The notes under the pieces are model-generated. The model was not told where the DNA came from. It did not search any database and saw nothing but the letters and a program-made list of their open reading frames with translations. From Azolla caroliniana (Eukaryota; Polypodiophyta): DNA of 64,000 nt. This document shows, in pieces, positions 1 through 11,591 of this stretch (positions within the stretch are counted from its first letter, which is position 1; each line of letters starts with the position of its first letter). Position numbers and translations under genes: made by a program. The DNA is taken from the NCBI GenBank assembly GCA_043228905.1, contig JBHGNT010000012.1, positions 18,724,001-18,788,000 of the forward strand, given 5' to 3'.

Positions 1-529
1 GTCCTCAGGTAAAACCGGAAAAGGGTTAGGGTCAAGTTGGGTGACCTCTGGAGGGCTCGGCGAGGAAGTTGGTGCGGAATCAACTCGCGACTGGGTATCA
101 AGTGGCGAGGATTGCAACCGGTGAGCCTCCGATAGTTCCTGGAACGATTGGTCAATAACCGCCGATTTACGAGTACAGAGAGAATACACATATAGAATAT
201 TAGAAAACGAAACTTATATTAAATGATAGAGCTCCCAGTGAGTACAGTACTCGGCTCTCACCCGGAAACAGTTAGTGCAGAACTTGCTGCTAGGATATTA
301 CTCTCGCTAAGAATGATCTAGATACTCCCCCCCTTGAGGTACGCATAACTCGGGTTATATATAGTTTTCCCTTTCAGACAGAGCCGAGCCATCGGCTGAT
401 TGTGAGGGCTAAAACACAACTATTTCTAGTCTTACCTATTTCCTCACTTGCTCTTCTACCTAACGACAAGTTTACATAATATATTTATATTTCTGGCCTA
501 TGGACAACAGATTTGACGTACAAGGTAAT
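1..529. other. Unassigned LTR-like flank
   Basis: No coding sequence is recognisable. The stretch has a run of C at 331-338 and a TATA-like tract at 355-366, which recall the polypurine tract and promoter of a minus-strand LTR, but I cannot find matching ends or a second copy in the window. It is most likely the edge of another retroelement. Confidence 0.3.
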
Positions 530-977
530 GTCCCACGGGCGTGCCATGTGTTAACAAGCCGGCAAGGAAGTCCAGAATGGAAGAAGGGGAGAGCTGATTA
601 TATATATATATATATATACAATTATTATGATTTGAGAAGCGAGCGGATGGACTCGGAATCGGTATGCCGTTCCGGATACGGACCGGTTCGTAGCCGGTTG
701 CCGGTTGGCACCGATTTGTACCTAGAGCCGAAGACCTATAAAAGGGCCCAGTGAGATTGTAATCATTAGCAGATAATTAATAAGAGTGTTGTTGTTCTGT
801 ATCTTAATCAGGTTAATTGTCGTTCGGTGCTAAATATAATTCATCTTACGCGTGTATTGTGACTAATAATCCTGCCGCTTAGTAACCAATTAGGGTTTCA
901 TTAATAGTTGGTCCAACTTTATCTCACCGCAACACCCCTTTGGTGAAGTGTCTCAAGGGACACCATGTGTTAGGCCA
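530..977 (+). repeat. LTR-like repeat with TATA box
   Basis: The segment starts TGTCCCACGGG at about 530 and has a (TA)n tract at 600-617 and a TATA box (CTATAAAA) at 736-743. A possible LTR end in CAACA lies near 921. A second, diverged copy of the first 30 bases begins at 949 and is cut off by gypsy K coding sequence at about 970. This suggests a damaged LTR, but the boundaries are uncertain and no internal coding region is left. Confidence 0.35.
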
Positions 978-1179
978 TTGTTAACGTGCCGGAGAAGACT
1001 AGCCTGCGCTTATCTTTCGTTCTCTGGATCGTCATTCGCTCCAAACCAGTCGTCGTCGCTATCCATGTCCTCTGGGTCTGGTTTGTCTTCGTTCCATTTC
1101 TTGAATGCATTGATCCTCTTCCCAGCCACCGGCACAACTATTCTCGTTCCGTCGAGCTTCGCGAGATGGTAGGTGACGT
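970..1179 (-). pseudogene. Gypsy K integrase C-terminus
   Basis: On the minus strand this reads as the integrase tail of the B/D/E gypsy family, with a TYHLAKLDGTRIVVPVAGKR-like stretch followed by an acidic tail. The same tail occurs in E (end near 37850) and D (14455-14637). It is cut at 1179 by a solo LTR. The upstream part of K's integrase resumes only at 2123-2138 and, beyond element B, at 55617-56225. About 470 bp of integrase present in D is missing between 1179 and 2123. Confidence 0.75.
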
Positions 1180-2122
1180 TGTCGTGAAGATTTTCGACAA
1201 TCGTGTGAAAATTGCATAAAACATACGAAATCGAGTATGAATTGCATAAAACAATAATAGTAAAGATACTAATTTGAAATAAGTTTAATATCTTGGTACA
1301 AAAAGATGGAGGTCATGAAGAGCTTTCGAATGCACTTTTCTACATAAGAAACAGACATCTAAGTGTCAAGTTATGTGGGTATAAAGTTTTACAAAAGAAA
1401 AAGAGAAAAATAAAATTGTGAAATATCCCAGATAGATAGGAAACATTTAGGCTCTAACTATATAAGCAGATTGAGATCCATCATATTTCATCTATGTGTT
1501 AAGAGCACATAAAAAATAGTTGGACTTGAGCCATTTCTGTCTAGATGGACATATGTGGCTAAGTTGTCGGATGTGGCTAAGTGCCCGAACCGGCCGGTGA
1601 AGAAACTCAAACCGCCCAATGACATAATCGAAAACCGGATGGAGCTGGCAACCAGATGAATCTGGCAAGTGGCAACTGGACGGTGATGATGATGGCATTC
1701 TATGACGGAACCGGCAACCGGTGAACGGGATTTGGCGTTAGAACCGGCGACCGGTGATGGCATCCGGCATCCGGCGACGGAACCGGTGACCGATGGTGAC
1801 CGACATCCGGCGACCTCGAGATGCGAACCGAACCAGGCCAGACCGAATGGATGCAAATCAGACGGATTGGTTGGGTCAGTTGATCGTCATGCATGATATC
1901 TTAAAGATATTTGGTCCAAAAGCCTAATAGTTTTTGTGCATAAAAGAAAAAGATGTAGGCAAGACTCGAACTTTGCACCTCGAAGATAAGAAGCAATAGG
2001 CTTACCATTAAGCCAAATCATTTCTTTAAAGATTATATTTCCTATCATTATACTTTTATCATTATATTTCCTTCCGGTCCAGGACCCTGGTGGTTCCGCC
2101 TAATGATCCGCGCTTAGTGACA
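1180..2122 (+). mobile_element. Solo LTR in gypsy K
   Basis: The sequence starts TGTCGTGAAG and ends TTAGTGACA, the termini shared by the gypsy LTRs of this window. Near the right end it has the conserved U5 motif seen in B, C, D, E and H (CCAGGACCCTGGTGGTTCCG). No internal region is present. Gypsy K integrase lies on both sides, but K lacks about 470 bp and the flanks (ACGT left, GATT right) do not match. This is as expected if two LTR insertions recombined and deleted the DNA between them. A tRNA-like module lies near the right end. Confidence 0.7.
1953..2022 (-). other. tRNA-like module in solo LTR
   Basis: On the minus strand there is a perfect A-box (TGGCTTAATGG at 2005-2015) and a perfect B-box (GTTCGAGTC at 1963-1971). 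The D-arm forms a 4-bp stem, GGCT/AGCC. The acceptor stem pairs poorly, so this is tRNA-derived sequence and not a working tRNA gene. It is antisense to the LTR. Confidence 0.6.
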
Positions 2123-2138
2123 GATTTGGATTGTACGT

Positions 2139-2490
2139 TGTCGTGAAGAAAACTGGCCCTAAGAGGAATCAAGGAATCAAAGGCGTGAACCCACCCTTGC
2201 ACGAGTGTGCACGAATTGATATCAATTGTACATAACTAGGAATAGGACGGTTGATATAAATATACTAGGTGTCACATATTTATTAGGAAATCGATGCGTA
2301 TCTTTGTCCAAAGGGACAGAGAATAAAGTTGACATCTTTTGATGTAACAGCCTCCTCGGTGACCTATAAAAGGGGGGGGAGAAGAGGAAGAAGGGATGGC
2401 GTGTTTTTGAGAGGACAAAGTGATTTCGGACTGGGAACCGAGCTCTCTCCTCCACCGCAGTTGTTGCAGGGATTTGGGTTAGGTTGGTTG
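2139..2490 (+). repeat. Gypsy B 5' LTR, left part
   Basis: It matches the 3' LTR at 55014-55365 base for base except for scattered substitutions. A TATA box (CCTATAAAAGGGGG) lies near 2363. The LTR is interrupted after GGTTG (2486-2490), which is the target duplication of copia A, and continues at 11729. Confidence 0.9.
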
Positions 2491-2574
2491 TGTTGGGGAC
2501 AAGGCCGTCAGTGCAGAAGTGCAAGCAACATTCGTGATGAAGGAATTTGTGTATGCATGAGCAAAATAGACAAA

Positions 2575-2607
<33 letters not shown>

Positions 2608-2799
2608 GCACAAAGGAAATGTTATATTCCAATATCAACCGTTACAAATGTCAACCAACCTTTACTAAAGGTTACAAAGTCACTTTATATAGTGACTATC
2701 CTAGGGCAACTGCCCTTTATGCTATTTACAGAAATAGCCCGAACTTAGGTTGTCCAAAGGGAGAGTGTGAATACGGCCATTATACACTTGTATTCGACA
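2491..2799 (-). repeat. Copia A 3' LTR with (GA)n
   Basis: The LTR is 309 bp and reads TGTCGAATAC...CCCCAACA on the minus strand. It carries a (GA)n microsatellite at about 2579-2607 and a palindromic TATA region (GTCACTTTATATAGTGAC, about 2680-2700). The polypurine tract (GGGGGAA on the minus strand) abuts it at 2800-2806. Confidence 0.92.
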
Positions 2800-2999
2800 T
2801 TCCCCCGCAATGGGCGTATACATGGGTTATCTTAAAGAATTACAGGTATATATACAGGGTTTATCGGACAGATCGGTTTTGTCAGAGTCGGCAAGATCCG
2901 AAGATAGAAGACCGAATCGGTCGGGTCGGAAGAGCTAAAGCCGATCCTCAGAGAACCGATGTCGGTGGTCTAAAACCATCCTGTGCTGTGTGTCCGACT

Positions 3000-3689
3000 T
3001 TAACCGGACCGATTTTTCGTTACGCCCATCTGGTGCCGAAGGGAACGGAAACGATCCGCCGAAAGACACTTGGTCATTCCATCTGCGACATTATCGGTTG
3101 TGGATATCTTCTCGAGACCGATTCTCCCTGAAATGATGCAGTCCCAAACAAAGTGATATCGAATGTTGATATGCCTAGAGGCGTTGTGGTGAATCGGATT
3201 TTTTGACAAAGCAACATCACCCTGACTATCACTGTAGACAACTGGAGCCGAGTCGAAGTCGACCTATCGAAATGTGTATGCTAGCCGACCGAGCCATAAA
3301 GCTTCTTTTGCTGCGTCGGACGCAGCTACATATTCTGCTTCGGCCGTTGAGGTGGTTGTACACTCCTGAAGTTTTGACTTGCATGAGATTGCTCCATTGC
3401 CGAATTTGAAACAGTATCCGGTTGTTGATTTCTGACTGTCCACACAGCCGGCGAAGTCTGAGTCGGTGTAACCGACTACGACTGAGGTTGAGTTCGGGCC
3501 GAAAAGAATGTCATGGTCTTTTGTGCCAGCTAGATATCTGACCACATGCTTGACTACGTTCCAGTGCGATCGGCCGGGGTTGTGCATGAATATGCTGACA
3601 ACTCCTACGGCGTGAGAAATATCAGGCCGTGTCGCGACCATCGCGTACATGAGGGAACCGACTGCCAGTGCATACGGTACCGACTTCAT
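3000..3689 (-). pseudogene. Copia A RNase H
   Basis: Two frames encode the copia RNase H region. The first has SLMYAMVATRPDISHAVGVV, GYTDSDFAGC with the catalytic D, and the EAEYVAASDAAKEALWL box. After a frame change the C-terminal part has HINIRYHF and DNVADGMTKCLS. In a live element RNase H removes the RNA strand during reverse transcription. The broken frame means no working enzyme. Confidence 0.88.
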
Positions 3690-3725
3690 ATCTTCCCCCT
3701 CCGGACCGGATGTCGGACAGTCTCG

Positions 3726-4760
3726 TTAAGACAACCGAAGGTTAATGGGGAGCGGGGTCGAAGCAGACTTGGCCGATTGCATGTTGAAGCGTTCTAAGAC
3801 ACGTCCGATATAGTCAGTTTGAGACAAGAAAAGTTGTTGTGTATCGCGATACTGACTAATCTTCATACCAAGTATGTGTCTTGCCGGACCGAGGTCCTTC
3901 ATGGCAAACTTCAACCACAGTTGCCAAACGAGTTCGGTGAGCTCTCCGGCATGCCGACCAGAGAGTAGCATGTCGTCCACGTAGATGATGAGGAAGACGG
4001 GAGACCCATCTTGAGCTGTTTTGGTGAAGAGACAGTGGTCCTCATCGCTCTTTCGGAAGCCGACCGATTGGATGAAGTCGTTGAACTTCTTGTACCACTG
4101 TCGACGTGCCTGTTCCTGGCCTGATGACACAAAGCCTTTCGGTTGCTCCATATAGATTTCCTCTTGTAGGTCACCGTGGAGGAATGCCATTTTTACATCT
4201 AGCTGGATCAGCTCCAAGTTGTCGGCGGCCACGACACCGAGCATGAAATGAAGGATCGTCATTTTCACATTGGTGAAAAGATTTCGTCGAAGTTGACGCC
4301 ATATTCTTGTCGAAATCCCTTCGCAACTAATCTGGCCTTGTACTTTGGGGTGGTCGAGTTGGGCGTCTCTTTTAGTCGATAGAACCACTTACACGGAAGA
4401 GCATGTCGATTCTTCGGTAAATTCGACCACGTCCCAAGTCTTGTTTGCCCAAATGGATTGCATTTCCGACTCCATCACCAGATGCCATGTGGCTGAATCG
4501 GCAGATACCGTTGCTTCTTCGTAAGATGTCGGTTCGCTGACGTCAGTAAAGAAAATTCCGGGACAGTACCTCTCCAGAGGTTGCGACAGTCTCTCGGATC
4601 TATGAGGTATGACTGGACTAGTCGCACCGGGTGTCAATGTCGGATGGTCGGGAGCCGAGCCATTCGGTTGTGCCGAATCGGTGGATTCGGTGCGAGAGTT
4701 GTCGGTTACCCGTGAAACCGATCTCGTGTTGTGGGTTGGGCCGTCATGAAGGGTTGGCAC
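3726..4760 (-). pseudogene. Copia A reverse transcriptase
   Basis: The RT domain reads from MESEMQSIWANKTWDVVE (near 4475) through IQLDVKMAFLHGDLQEEIYM to the catalytic box IIYVDDMLLSG (near 3985). A frame break near 4388 separates the N-terminal linker (NTRSVSRVTDNS, Ser/Thr-rich) from the palm. Part of the palm between the LHGDL block and QWYKKFND is shortened relative to copia F. It is a decayed RNA-dependent DNA polymerase. Confidence 0.88.
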
Positions 4761-4817
4761 TTCGGAAAATATTACCCTTCAGACTTCAATAGGCCTTTCA
4801 GCCGTTTTATGCATAGG

Positions 4818-6060
4818 TTACTCGTTGAACACGAGGTCTGAACTTCGAACGATTTGTCTGTGCTCGGGGTCCCAGAGTCGGTATCTGATCTCTTCGTCGA
4901 GTCCATATCCAAGAAAAACACATTTCCTTGACCTTGGTTCAAGTTTCCGGCGGTCGTCTTTCGGTATGAGAGCATACGCCTCGCAACCGAAGATCCTCAG
5001 TTTGTCATAATTCGGCTTATTGCCAGTCCATATTTCCTGAGGTATTTGAAGTCCTAGAGGTCTACTTGGCGACATATTTATTATGTGTACTGCTGTAAGT
5101 AGAGCCTCCTCCCAGAAGCCATCCGACAGTTCGGAGTGTTGGAGCATGGATACTACGTGTTCTTGAATCGTCTGATTCATGTGTTCAATAATTCCGTTCT
5201 GCTCCAGACTATAGGGTGCCGTATATTCACGTCGAATGTTGCGTTCCCGACAGAATTTGACGAATTCTTTAGACTTGAATTCTCCTCCATTGTCGGTTCG
5301 GAGACATTTCAGTTTCCGACCGGTCTGATTTTTGACCATTGCAAGCCATTCGTAGAAGATCGAGAACACCCGATCTTTGGTTCTGATGGGGTAAGCCCAC
5401 ACCTTCCGAGTTGAGTCGTCAATAAAACTGACGAAGTAAGAAACACCGCCGAGAGACTGATGTGGCATCGGGCCACAGACGTCCGAATGGACCAAATCGA
5501 GGGGACTCGATTCTCTTGGTGTTGATGTCGGGTGTGATGTGGCTACCTGTGTGCCGTACTGGCAATGCTCGTAGAATTGGTGATCCGAGAAGGAGAGTCT
5601 GGGGATGTAACCGGCTTTGGATAGGTGCGTTATGTTGGCCTTGCTGAGGTGTCCAAGTCGTCCCTGCCATAACGATGACACGGGGATATCAACCAAAAAT
5701 AAGTTACCCTCTTTGAGTGTGACATATAAAGGATACAAGGAATGTACCTTTGGTCCTCGAGCAAGCAGGAGGTTCCCTTTGTGGAGTGTCCACCCTCCTG
5801 ATGAGAATCCAGCACGGATGCCGACTTCGTCAAGTTGTCCGACTGAGATCAAGGGTCTTGAAAGCTCAGGAACGTGTCGGACGTTGTGTAGTACGAGTGT
5901 AGAGCCTCCCGGAAGATTGAGCTCTACGGTGCCGATTCCAAATATAGCACAGTGCTGCGAGTTTCCGACTCGAACTGAGTTGGAGTGCCGGTTCAAGTAT
6001 TGCCAAAACTGAGATCGGTGAGGTGTCACATGATACAATACGCCCGAGTCCAGGAGTCAT
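4818..6060 (-). pseudogene. Copia A protease end and integrase
   Basis: A 406-codon open stretch begins in the protease C-terminus (VRHVPELSRPLISVGQLDE), then has the GAG-pre-integrase zinc region (WQGRLGHLSK, EHCQYG, where the expected second Cys is Tyr) and the integrase core. The core carries the catalytic triad: D in LVHSDVCGPM, D in LRTDNGGEF and E in EQNGIIEHMN. The IFGCEAYALIP and KCVFLGYG blocks close the domain. This enzyme would join element DNA to the genome. The damaged zinc finger and the flanking breaks suggest it is dead. Confidence 0.88.
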
Positions 6061-6873
6061 GTGCTCAATTTCTCGGTCGTAAGCAGAACTTCTGATTCAA
6101 TTGGGTTCTCTATGGACAGTATGTTCGGGTCGGTCGTCAAAATTTCGGCTAAAGACCCGACGTAGTTGACGTCCTCATGCCGGCTACTCTTCTGATCCGC
6201 TCTCTGAGCTTTGTCAGTTTTTGGTTTGAGTGCTCGGCAGTCGGCTTTGATGTGTCCCGGTTTCTTATAGTAGTTGCAGATTCGGTTGTCCCGGGACTTG
6301 CTCCGGCTTCGCTGATTGTTCGGCGGTCGGGAAGAACTTCTTCCCCGGTTGTTCAATCGGTCGGTCGAACCTTGTACTACGTAAGCTTCATTTACCGAGT
6401 CTTTGGCGAAAGACTTTCTCCGAGTTGCTTCAGTCAGGATTGCGCTCGTGACTTCGGAGTACTTAACTGCAGCTGTTGAAGCATTGCACACGGTTGTAAC
6501 GAAAGTTTCCCATGAAGAAGCGAGACTACTCATGAGTATCATTGCTCTGAGTTCATCCTCGATTTCCGTCCCTTGAGACGAGATTTGGGAGCTTATGCTT
6601 TTGTACTCGTTGAGGTGTGCCTGAACCAAATCGGATCAAATACATCTTCGTTGCGGCAACCTTCTTTTCATAAGTTTCCGACAGTGTTTTCCAAAGTTCA
6701 AACATTGTCGTGCATGATTGCACTGTGAAGTACACTGACTCCGACAAGTGCATCCGAATCGTGGCGCCGACGATTTTGTCCAACTTTAGCCACTCGTTTG
6801 CCTTGTATGCTTCTGGAGGATTTTCATTCTCAATCGGGTCTATCTGACCCTTGACTATGAGATAGTCCTGCAT
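6057..6873 (-). pseudogene. Copia A gag
   Basis: Two overlapping frames make up gag. The start is MQDYLIVKGQIDPIENENPP, and the second frame continues through the UBN2-type capsid region (KSISSQISSQGTEIEDELRA). The single zinc knuckle reads CNYYKKPGHIKADC, so the second Cys is Tyr (TGT to TAT). Gag would package the RNA; the frameshift near 6640 breaks it. Confidence 0.88.
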
Positions 6874-7485
6874 TTATTCCTTCTAGAAGTTGAAGTTCGA
6901 ACCGTCGAACCTCCTTAGACTCATCTCCGATGAGCCAGATGTTGATGCCATCTACTTTGGTTTCGGTTGGTAAGACTCGGTTCGGAGTTGACTATGAACC
7001 TTAGTGGGGTGCAGTCAGTCTGCTCACCCGATATCATTCTAGTTGGTTTGGTTTCGGATACTTGTTGTTGAACTTGCTCGAAGTGACTACGGTAAATTGA
7101 GGGACAAAACCGGTTGGTCTTCTTGAATGTTGCCGAATTGGAGTGAGCCCGGTTAGCTTCCGATTGTATGCTAAATACCGATTACACAAACCCGATTCTG
7201 CTTCGGATGACTACAACGATGAGAGGGATGGATCCAACTGATCCTCCCAAATGTCGATCAGCCAATTGAAGCACGAAGTGGTTGGTTGTTGCTCAAGGAG
7301 CTCCCCTCAAGCTGTTACAATCACAGGAACAGAGTACAACCGACTGGCTTATTCCAATTTGTGATTTAACATAATGAGATGCGAGCTTTTTGTTTTTCTT
7401 CTCCCTTCTTTGTTCTTCAAGGAAAACGAAAACAGAATGTTGTGTTGTGCGATGACGGTCGACAACGGGTTGAAGAACCTCCAAC
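6874..7485 (-). other. Copia A leader between LTR and gag
   Basis: About 600 bp lie between the gag start and the primer site. It is GC-moderate with no long frame. It is unusually long for a copia leader, and I see no other element boundary in it. Confidence 0.5.
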
Positions 7486-7497
7486 GCTTTGATACCA
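7486..7497 (-). promoter_or_regulatory. Copia A primer-binding site
   Basis: The minus strand reads TGGTATCAAAGC two bases inside the 5' LTR. This is one base off the plant initiator-Met tRNA primer site TGGTATCAGAGC. Confidence 0.88.
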
Positions 7498-7499
7498 AA

Positions 7500-7583
7500 T
7501 GTTGGGGACAAGGCCGTCAATGCAAAAGTGCAAGCAACATTCGTGACGAAGGAATCTGTGTATGCATGAGCAAGATAGACACA

Positions 7584-7629
<46 letters not shown>

Positions 7630-7724
7630 CACAAAGGAAATGTTATATTCCAATAGCAACCGTTACAAATGTCAACCAACCTTTACTAAAGGTTACAAAG
7701 TCACTTTATATAGTGACTATCCTA
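7500..7724 (-). repeat. Copia A 5' LTR, inner part
   Basis: It matches the 3' LTR up to CTATCCTA at 7724, including a longer (GA)n tract (about 7585-7627). It is interrupted by element Q and resumes at 11629. Confidence 0.9.
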
Positions 7725-7761
7725 AACACCGGGTCATTTGAAACAGGTAATATGTCGCATT
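7725..7761 (+). repeat. Element Q left terminal inverted repeat
   Basis: This arm starts AACACCGGGTCATTTG. The only mismatch to the right arm is T versus A at base 10. Confidence 0.92.
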
Positions 7762-8924
7762 CTCTTTTTCATATCTTAGTGAGATGTTAAAAAATGCCTT
7801 ATTTAAGCAGAATTTCAACAAGGCACAACGCATGTGTATGTGGTTTATGAAAACATAGCGAAAAAAAGAACTAACTAATATCACGTCAACAAAATCATCC
7901 GACGTATATTCCATCTACCATGTTTTTGTCCAAATCTTAGACAGGGGTGTATTTGTTAACACAAGTATAATAGTAACACGGGTCCTTGTGCATATTCTAA
8001 AAAGCATGCCCCATTGAATAAGTGACTTCTTCTAATTATGTGTGTATATTTAAATATAATACATCTTAAAGCAATTTGTGAACCTTGCCATTAAGAGATA
8101 CTACTATGTCAAGAGAAAATTTCCATTGACACGTGATACATGACACTGTCAATGTATAAATAAACTAGTCTACAATAACATTCCAATCATACGAGTAAAT
8201 GATAGAGTATAAACTTATCTCCAATATACCCCAAATGATAAAGGAGAGTTTAGATAACATGTACACATACAAGTATACTTAATTTCTAAGTTCAATGATT
8301 GTTACACGAAAATTATAAGTAAGCTCAACTTATATATTACGTCAAAATTTAACAATTCATATTGTTCAAAATTTACAATAAGCCATAACCATTCAATCGA
8401 ATAATAAGTCTGGTAAAGCCGTCTACTCAGGATTAGCTCTTTCATCAGGATTGTCCTCATTGGCTTCGTCAGTACGCTAAGTTGAATTGTTAGTATGTTC
8501 AGACTCTGAAACGTCTTCTAATTCAACAAGTTGCCCTGCGTCTTCATCTATAGTTCCACAAGTTTTCTAAAAGTCATTTGGAACATCTAAGTTTTATTGA
8601 TATGCTTTGCCCCAACTTCTTGGTCTTGATCAGGACAACCCCAGATACCTTGGATCCTCATTTTGATGACATTAACTTGCTCAAGGTCCTTCTCTAATGC
8701 AATAGAGTTCCTGATAATCTTTAAGGCGTATGTTTTAGTAGTACATGACAGTAGAATGAAATTGCACAGGTAACATCAAACTGAAGAATAGAATATAACG
8801 TTAATCTAAATTGATGTAAGTTTTATATTATATACCTGTGTCAGAAAACTAATCTAAAACCCATTGAAAATTTGAAACAATAAAATTTGAAAAAATAAAA
8901 AATCTTGGATTTTTAATTGGAATC
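7762..8924. other. Element Q left interior, no gene seen
   Basis: The sequence is AT-rich with no long frame. A less AT-rich patch at 8440-8700 could be decayed coding sequence, but I could not match it to any transposase. Confidence 0.5.
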
Positions 8925-10890
8925 CAATGCGATGCACTAGATTTCAGTTGAAAATCCAAGTTTTTTTTTTTTTGTAATTTTTAAAATTTTTTCCATTAAA
9001 AAATAAAAAATGGATTTTCAGGTAAAATACTATGCACTACATTATATTTTAGTATATATAGCTAGAATCTAATGCAATGCGTTGGATTAGAGTCGAAAAT
9101 CCTTTTTTCTTTTTTCTTTTTCCAATGTTATTTATTTATTTATTTTCCATATAAAAAAATAATAAACGGCTTTTCAACTGAAATCCGATACACTACATCA
9201 GATCGTAGTCTATACAGCTAGACATTGATGCATTGCATCAGATTTTAGCTGGCAATCCTCTTTCTTTTCAATTGTTTTTCATTTTTTCAAAAAATAAATA
9301 AAAATATATTACAAAAGTGGATTTCCAACTGAAATCTAATGCACTACATCGAATTTCAATTAAAAATCCAAATTTCTTTTAGGTTTTTCATAAAACAATG
9401 AAATAATAAAAAAATATTACATTTTCAACAAAATTTGAACCATTGAGTCGGATTTCAATTGCAAATTAATATTTTATGAAAAAACATAAGAAAAATATTG
9501 GAGTTTCAACGGAAATCCGATGCACTGCATCAGATTTCTGTTGAAACTCAGTGATTTTGAACGGAAATCCGATGAAGTGCATCGGATTTCCATTGAAAAT
9601 CCTGTTGAAAATGATTTGTTTTCAACGGGAATCCGATGCACTGCATCGAATTCCTGTTGAAAACACATCATTTTAAATGGAGAAAATCACAATTTGTTTA
9701 TTTTTAACACTTTTTTAGAGAAAAATATAAACAAATAAGAAAATTTGTAAACAAACAAGAAAAAGTGGACTTTTAATGGAAATCCGATGCAATGCATCGG
9801 ATTTCCGTTGAAAATCCATTTTTTTCAATTCCTATATATTTATTTATGATAAAAACAAAAACAATTCAAAACAAATTCAAAATATCTGAAACATTGGAAA
9901 CAAATAAGACAAAATGGATTTTCAATAGAAATCCAATGTAGTGCATCGGATTTCTGTTGAAAACCCATTTTTTGCAATTTTTATTTATTTATTTATGGGA
10001 AAAAATGAAAAAAATATTTTAAAATATGAAAATTTGGTAACAAATAGCAAAAAGTGGACTTTCAATAGGAATCCGATGCAATGCATCGGATTTCCTTTGA
10101 AAATTCATTTTTTCAATTTCTATATAGTTATTTATGAGAAAATAAATAAACAAAATACCAAAAAATTTCTAAAAACTATGAAAATTTGGAAAAAAAATAA
10201 GAAAAAGTGGCTTTTCTACGGAAATCCGATGCAGTGCATCGGATTTCCATTGAAAATCTATTTTTTCAATATTTATTTATTTTTTATAGAAAAAATTCAA
10301 AAAATTCAAAAAAATTCAAAAAAAAAGCAAATTTGGAAAAAAAATACGTAAAAGTGGACTTTCAACCAAAATCCGATGCAATGCATCGGATTTCCGTTGA
10401 AAATCCATTTTTTCAAATTTTATTTATTTTTTTATGGGAAAAATAAAAACAAATTCAAAAATAATTCAAAAATAATTCAAAAATAATTCAAAAAATAAGA
10501 AAATTTTCAAAAAAATAAGAGAAATTGGATTTTCGATTGAATCCGATGCACGGAATTGGATTTCCATTGAAATCTAATTTTTCAATTTTTATTTATTTAT
10601 TTACGAGTAAAATAAAAAATGTTTATTTATTTATTTATGGGAAAATGTTTTATTTTTTCAATTTGTATTTATTTATGTATTTTCGGGAAATCCATGCAAT
10701 GTATCATATTTTAGTCTATGTAGCTAGAATTAAATGCAATGCATTAAAATGCAAGAGTATTTTTTTAATGGAAATTTTAAAAGAAAATTCAAGACTTACA
10801 GGAATCTGATGCATTATATCCAATTCTAGATGTATAGAGTAAAATTCGACATGTTGCGTCAAATCTAGATTGAATGAATCGGATTTCTGT
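8925..10890. repeat. Array of ~48-bp palindromes in element Q
   Basis: About eighteen to twenty units are built around AATCCGATGCA/TGCATCGGATT, with arms extended by TTCAACGGAA and its complement. The best copies centre near 9524, 9577, 9641, 9791, 9939, 10079, 10235, 10380 and 10545, first about 60 bp and then about 145 bp apart, separated by AT-rich spacers rich in AAAATTCAAAAA. Units towards both ends of the array are more decayed. The short frames here (for example 9941-10351) are translations of the repeat and not genes. Confidence 0.9.
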
Positions 10891-11591
10891 ACAACATCAA
10901 AGGCTTACTATGAGAATCTAAGAAAAATGGAAAACATCTTTAAGACATTTTTTAGATTCTAATGATTTTGGTAGAAAGCTTCTCTCACATAATCTAATCT
11001 TGTAAATGGAAAGTACATAATGAAATATCATAACCAAAAAGTGAGGAGGAAAGATGCATCAAGCACATCTACTCTTACATTGGATAATGTTTATATATTA
11101 GTGTATGACTTATCTTTGACCAAAACAAGTTATCTGTGACAGACCACAATGAAGATACTAAAAGAGGATCTGGAATGTGGCTTCAGACACAACACAAAGA
11201 CAAACAAGAAGCATGACTCATAAACTCGATGAGGTTGGATTGCAATTGGATCAACACAATGCATTAGTTGCCATTGATGATGAGGATGAGACCTCATAAA
11301 CTCGTACTAGTTCATCTAATGGGTATGAAGATGATGACATAAACTTGAAAAATGATTGTCCTGATATGTTAACTATAAATATTGTATTGCACATCAAGAT
11401 TTGGATTCAGAATTTCTATAAATATGGGGGTTAGTCATTTTGGACATTCATTTGTAAGTTTGGCATGTCCATTATTTAGGCATTTTTTTTAACACCTAAA
11501 TTTCCGTACATTTTAAAATTCCTTTACGCATGCGGCACCCCTTTTTGTGAATCACCCTAATTTGTGTCATTTTTTGATGGACAGTTCTCAA
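10891..11591. other. Element Q right interior, no gene seen
   Basis: The sequence is AT-rich. The patch at 11120-11400 is richer in mixed codons (GATGATGAGGATGAG) and could be an old coding remnant, but it is broken by stops in all frames. Confidence 0.45.

Noticed and set aside
3546-6012. Plus-strand open frames in copia A
   Set aside because: They are shadow frames opposite a recognisable minus-strand polyprotein.
9941-10446. Overlapping frames encoding repeated NPMQCIGFPLKI-type units
   Set aside because: They are translations of the palindrome array in element Q; the repeat unit is not a protein repeat.
8925-10890. CRISPR-like array
   Set aside because: The units are long palindromes with unequal, AT-rich spacers inside a plant transposon; no cas genes, and the genome is eukaryotic.
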